DNA of 6,687 nt from contig JAJWOJ010000113.1 in NCBI GenBank assembly GCA_021635425.1, forward strand, positions 1 through 6,687, in the 5' to 3' direction. A model generated the notes under the pieces. It was not told where the DNA came from. It did no database searches and saw only the letters and a list, made by a program, of their open reading frames with translations. Origin of the DNA: Clostridiales bacterium. GTDB taxonomy: Bacteria; Bacillota; Clostridia; Christensenellales; Borkfalkiaceae. Positions 5,995 through 6,687 of the stretch are shown here, one piece after another. The position numbers and the translations under genes are program-made. Numbering within the stretch: the stretch's first letter is position 1; each line of letters begins with the position of its first letter.

Positions 5995-6687
5995 ATGAAC
6001 CGCTGTTTATATAATAACAAATTTGAAAAATTTTTGAATACGGAAGATAATTTTGTGTTTGGACAATTATGTGATAATTATCATGGTGAAGCGCTTACAA
6101 CAACAAGAGAAGCGTGGAAAGCTGAAATTGCCATCATGAAGGAAGTTTTATCTGGATTGTCTGATAAAAATGGCGATATTATATTTGAATACGATATTCC
6201 TCGTTTAGGAAAGAGGGTAGATATAGTTTTATTGTATAAAGGTATTATATTTTGCCTTGAATTTAAGGTAAATCAATCAAATATTTTAGAGGCTGACATC
6301 GATCAGGTTCTGGATTACGCGCTTGATTTGAAAAACTTTCATTTTTATAGCCAAGATAGAGTTATTGTTCCGATTTTAATTGCAACTAACTATAAAAATT
6401 GTTCTACAAACATTCAAATGTCGGTTTATGACGACAGGGTTGTAAATCCGCTTGTAGCTGGTGCTTTTGGCGTAGGAACTCTGATAAAAAAAGCATTAAC
6501 TAAGTTTCCGAGTGAAACCCCTGTGAATCCAAACTGGATAATTAGTCCGTATGCGCCTACGCCAACTATTATCGAAGCGGCTAAATCTTTATATGAAAAT
6601 CATTCTGTTGAAAGTATCACTCGCCATGAAGCGGACAAGGTTTCTACAGATAAAACAATTTCTTACATTTTACAGGTAATTAAAAAT
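5995..6687 (+). CDS. N-terminal nuclease-like part of a DUF2075 / Schlafen-group-3-like DNA/RNA helicase protein (3' end missing)
   Basis: The frame is open for 231 codons to the window end. The start has AGAGGG (5984-5989) five bases upstream. Residues about 38-135 match the N-terminal domain of DUF2075 helicase proteins: a Trp-x2-Glu-Ile helix (41-45), then EYDIPRLGKRVDIVLL (65-80), FCLEFKV (86-92), DQVLDYALDLKNFH (103-116) and VPILIATN (125-132). Glu65, Asp76, Glu89-x-Lys91 and Gln104 give the PD-(D/E)xK nuclease pattern, so DNA or RNA cleavage is plausible but not shown. In the family a superfamily-1-like helicase domain follows, and its Walker A motif would be expected shortly beyond the window. 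Rows 6001-6240 contain 73 G+C of 240 (30%), far below ppdK (53%), pointing to horizontal acquisition. Family assignment is from memory of the motif pattern; a solitary PD-(D/E)xK protein is the main alternative. Confidence 0.8.
   Translation, partial: MNRCLYNNKFEKFLNTEDNFVFGQLCDNYHGEALTTTREAWKAEIAIMKEVLSGLSDKNGDIIFEYDIPRLGKRVDIVLLYKGIIFCLEFKVNQSNILEADIDQVLDYALDLKNFHFYSQDRVIVPILIATNYKNCSTNIQMSVYDDRVVNPLVAGAFGVGTLIKKALTKFPSETPVNPNWIISPYAPTPTIIEAAKSLYENHSVESITRHEADKVSTDKTISYILQVIKN

Noticed and set aside
1..6687. CRISPR array, tRNA, rRNA, riboswitch or attachment site
   Set aside because: I saw no regularly spaced repeats, no cloverleaf with a TTCGA-type arm, no rRNA-like stretch and no aptamer core I recognise on either strand.

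Overview
The window looks like a piece of a Firmicutes (Bacillota) chromosome, most likely an uncultured, probably anaerobic clostridial lineage. The evidence is the era - yqzL-like - recO gene order also seen in Bacillus, a bacterial AMP-forming pyruvate phosphate dikinase, a strong AGGAGG ribosome binding site, sigma-A type promoters, and hairpin plus T-run terminators. No rRNA, tRNA or CRISPR array is visible, so the genus cannot be fixed.

Layout. Bases 1-1937 are a housekeeping cluster on the + strand: the 3' part of era (ribosome assembly GTPase, cut by the window start at its P-loop), a 33-codon YqzL-like gene, and recO (recombination mediator), closed by a terminator with a 10-bp stem. 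Next comes an intergenic stretch whose last 100 bases hold a good promoter and ribosome binding site for ppdK (2175-4823). That gene is complete, has all catalytic residues, and ends at a canonical terminator (4875-4912).

From about 4913 on, the character changes to accessory DNA. First is a 183-codon gene (5035-5586) that looks like the N-terminal DNA-binding part of an IS21-type IstA transposase. It has no DDE catalytic domain and no istB, and it carries an unrecognised C-terminal tail. The sequence just upstream may be an old IS21 left end. Next is a small Xre/YozG-like repressor (5682-5894) with its own strong extended -10 promoter, which has a palindrome inside the spacer. Last is a gene cut by the window end (5995-6687+), much more AT-rich than the rest. 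Its N-terminal 231 residues match the PD-(D/E)xK nuclease-like domain that precedes the DUF2075 / Schlafen-group-3-like DNA/RNA helicase domain.

How the genes work together. The housekeeping part joins translation (Era), DNA repair (RecO) and the pyruvate/PEP node (PPDK); it is neighbourhood conservation rather than one pathway. The most interesting part is the right end. A small autoregulated-looking repressor sits directly before an AT-rich putative nuclease-helicase, behind a transposase relic. This is the usual form of a horizontally acquired, possibly anti-phage, island, but its core lies beyond the window, so the defence role is inference.
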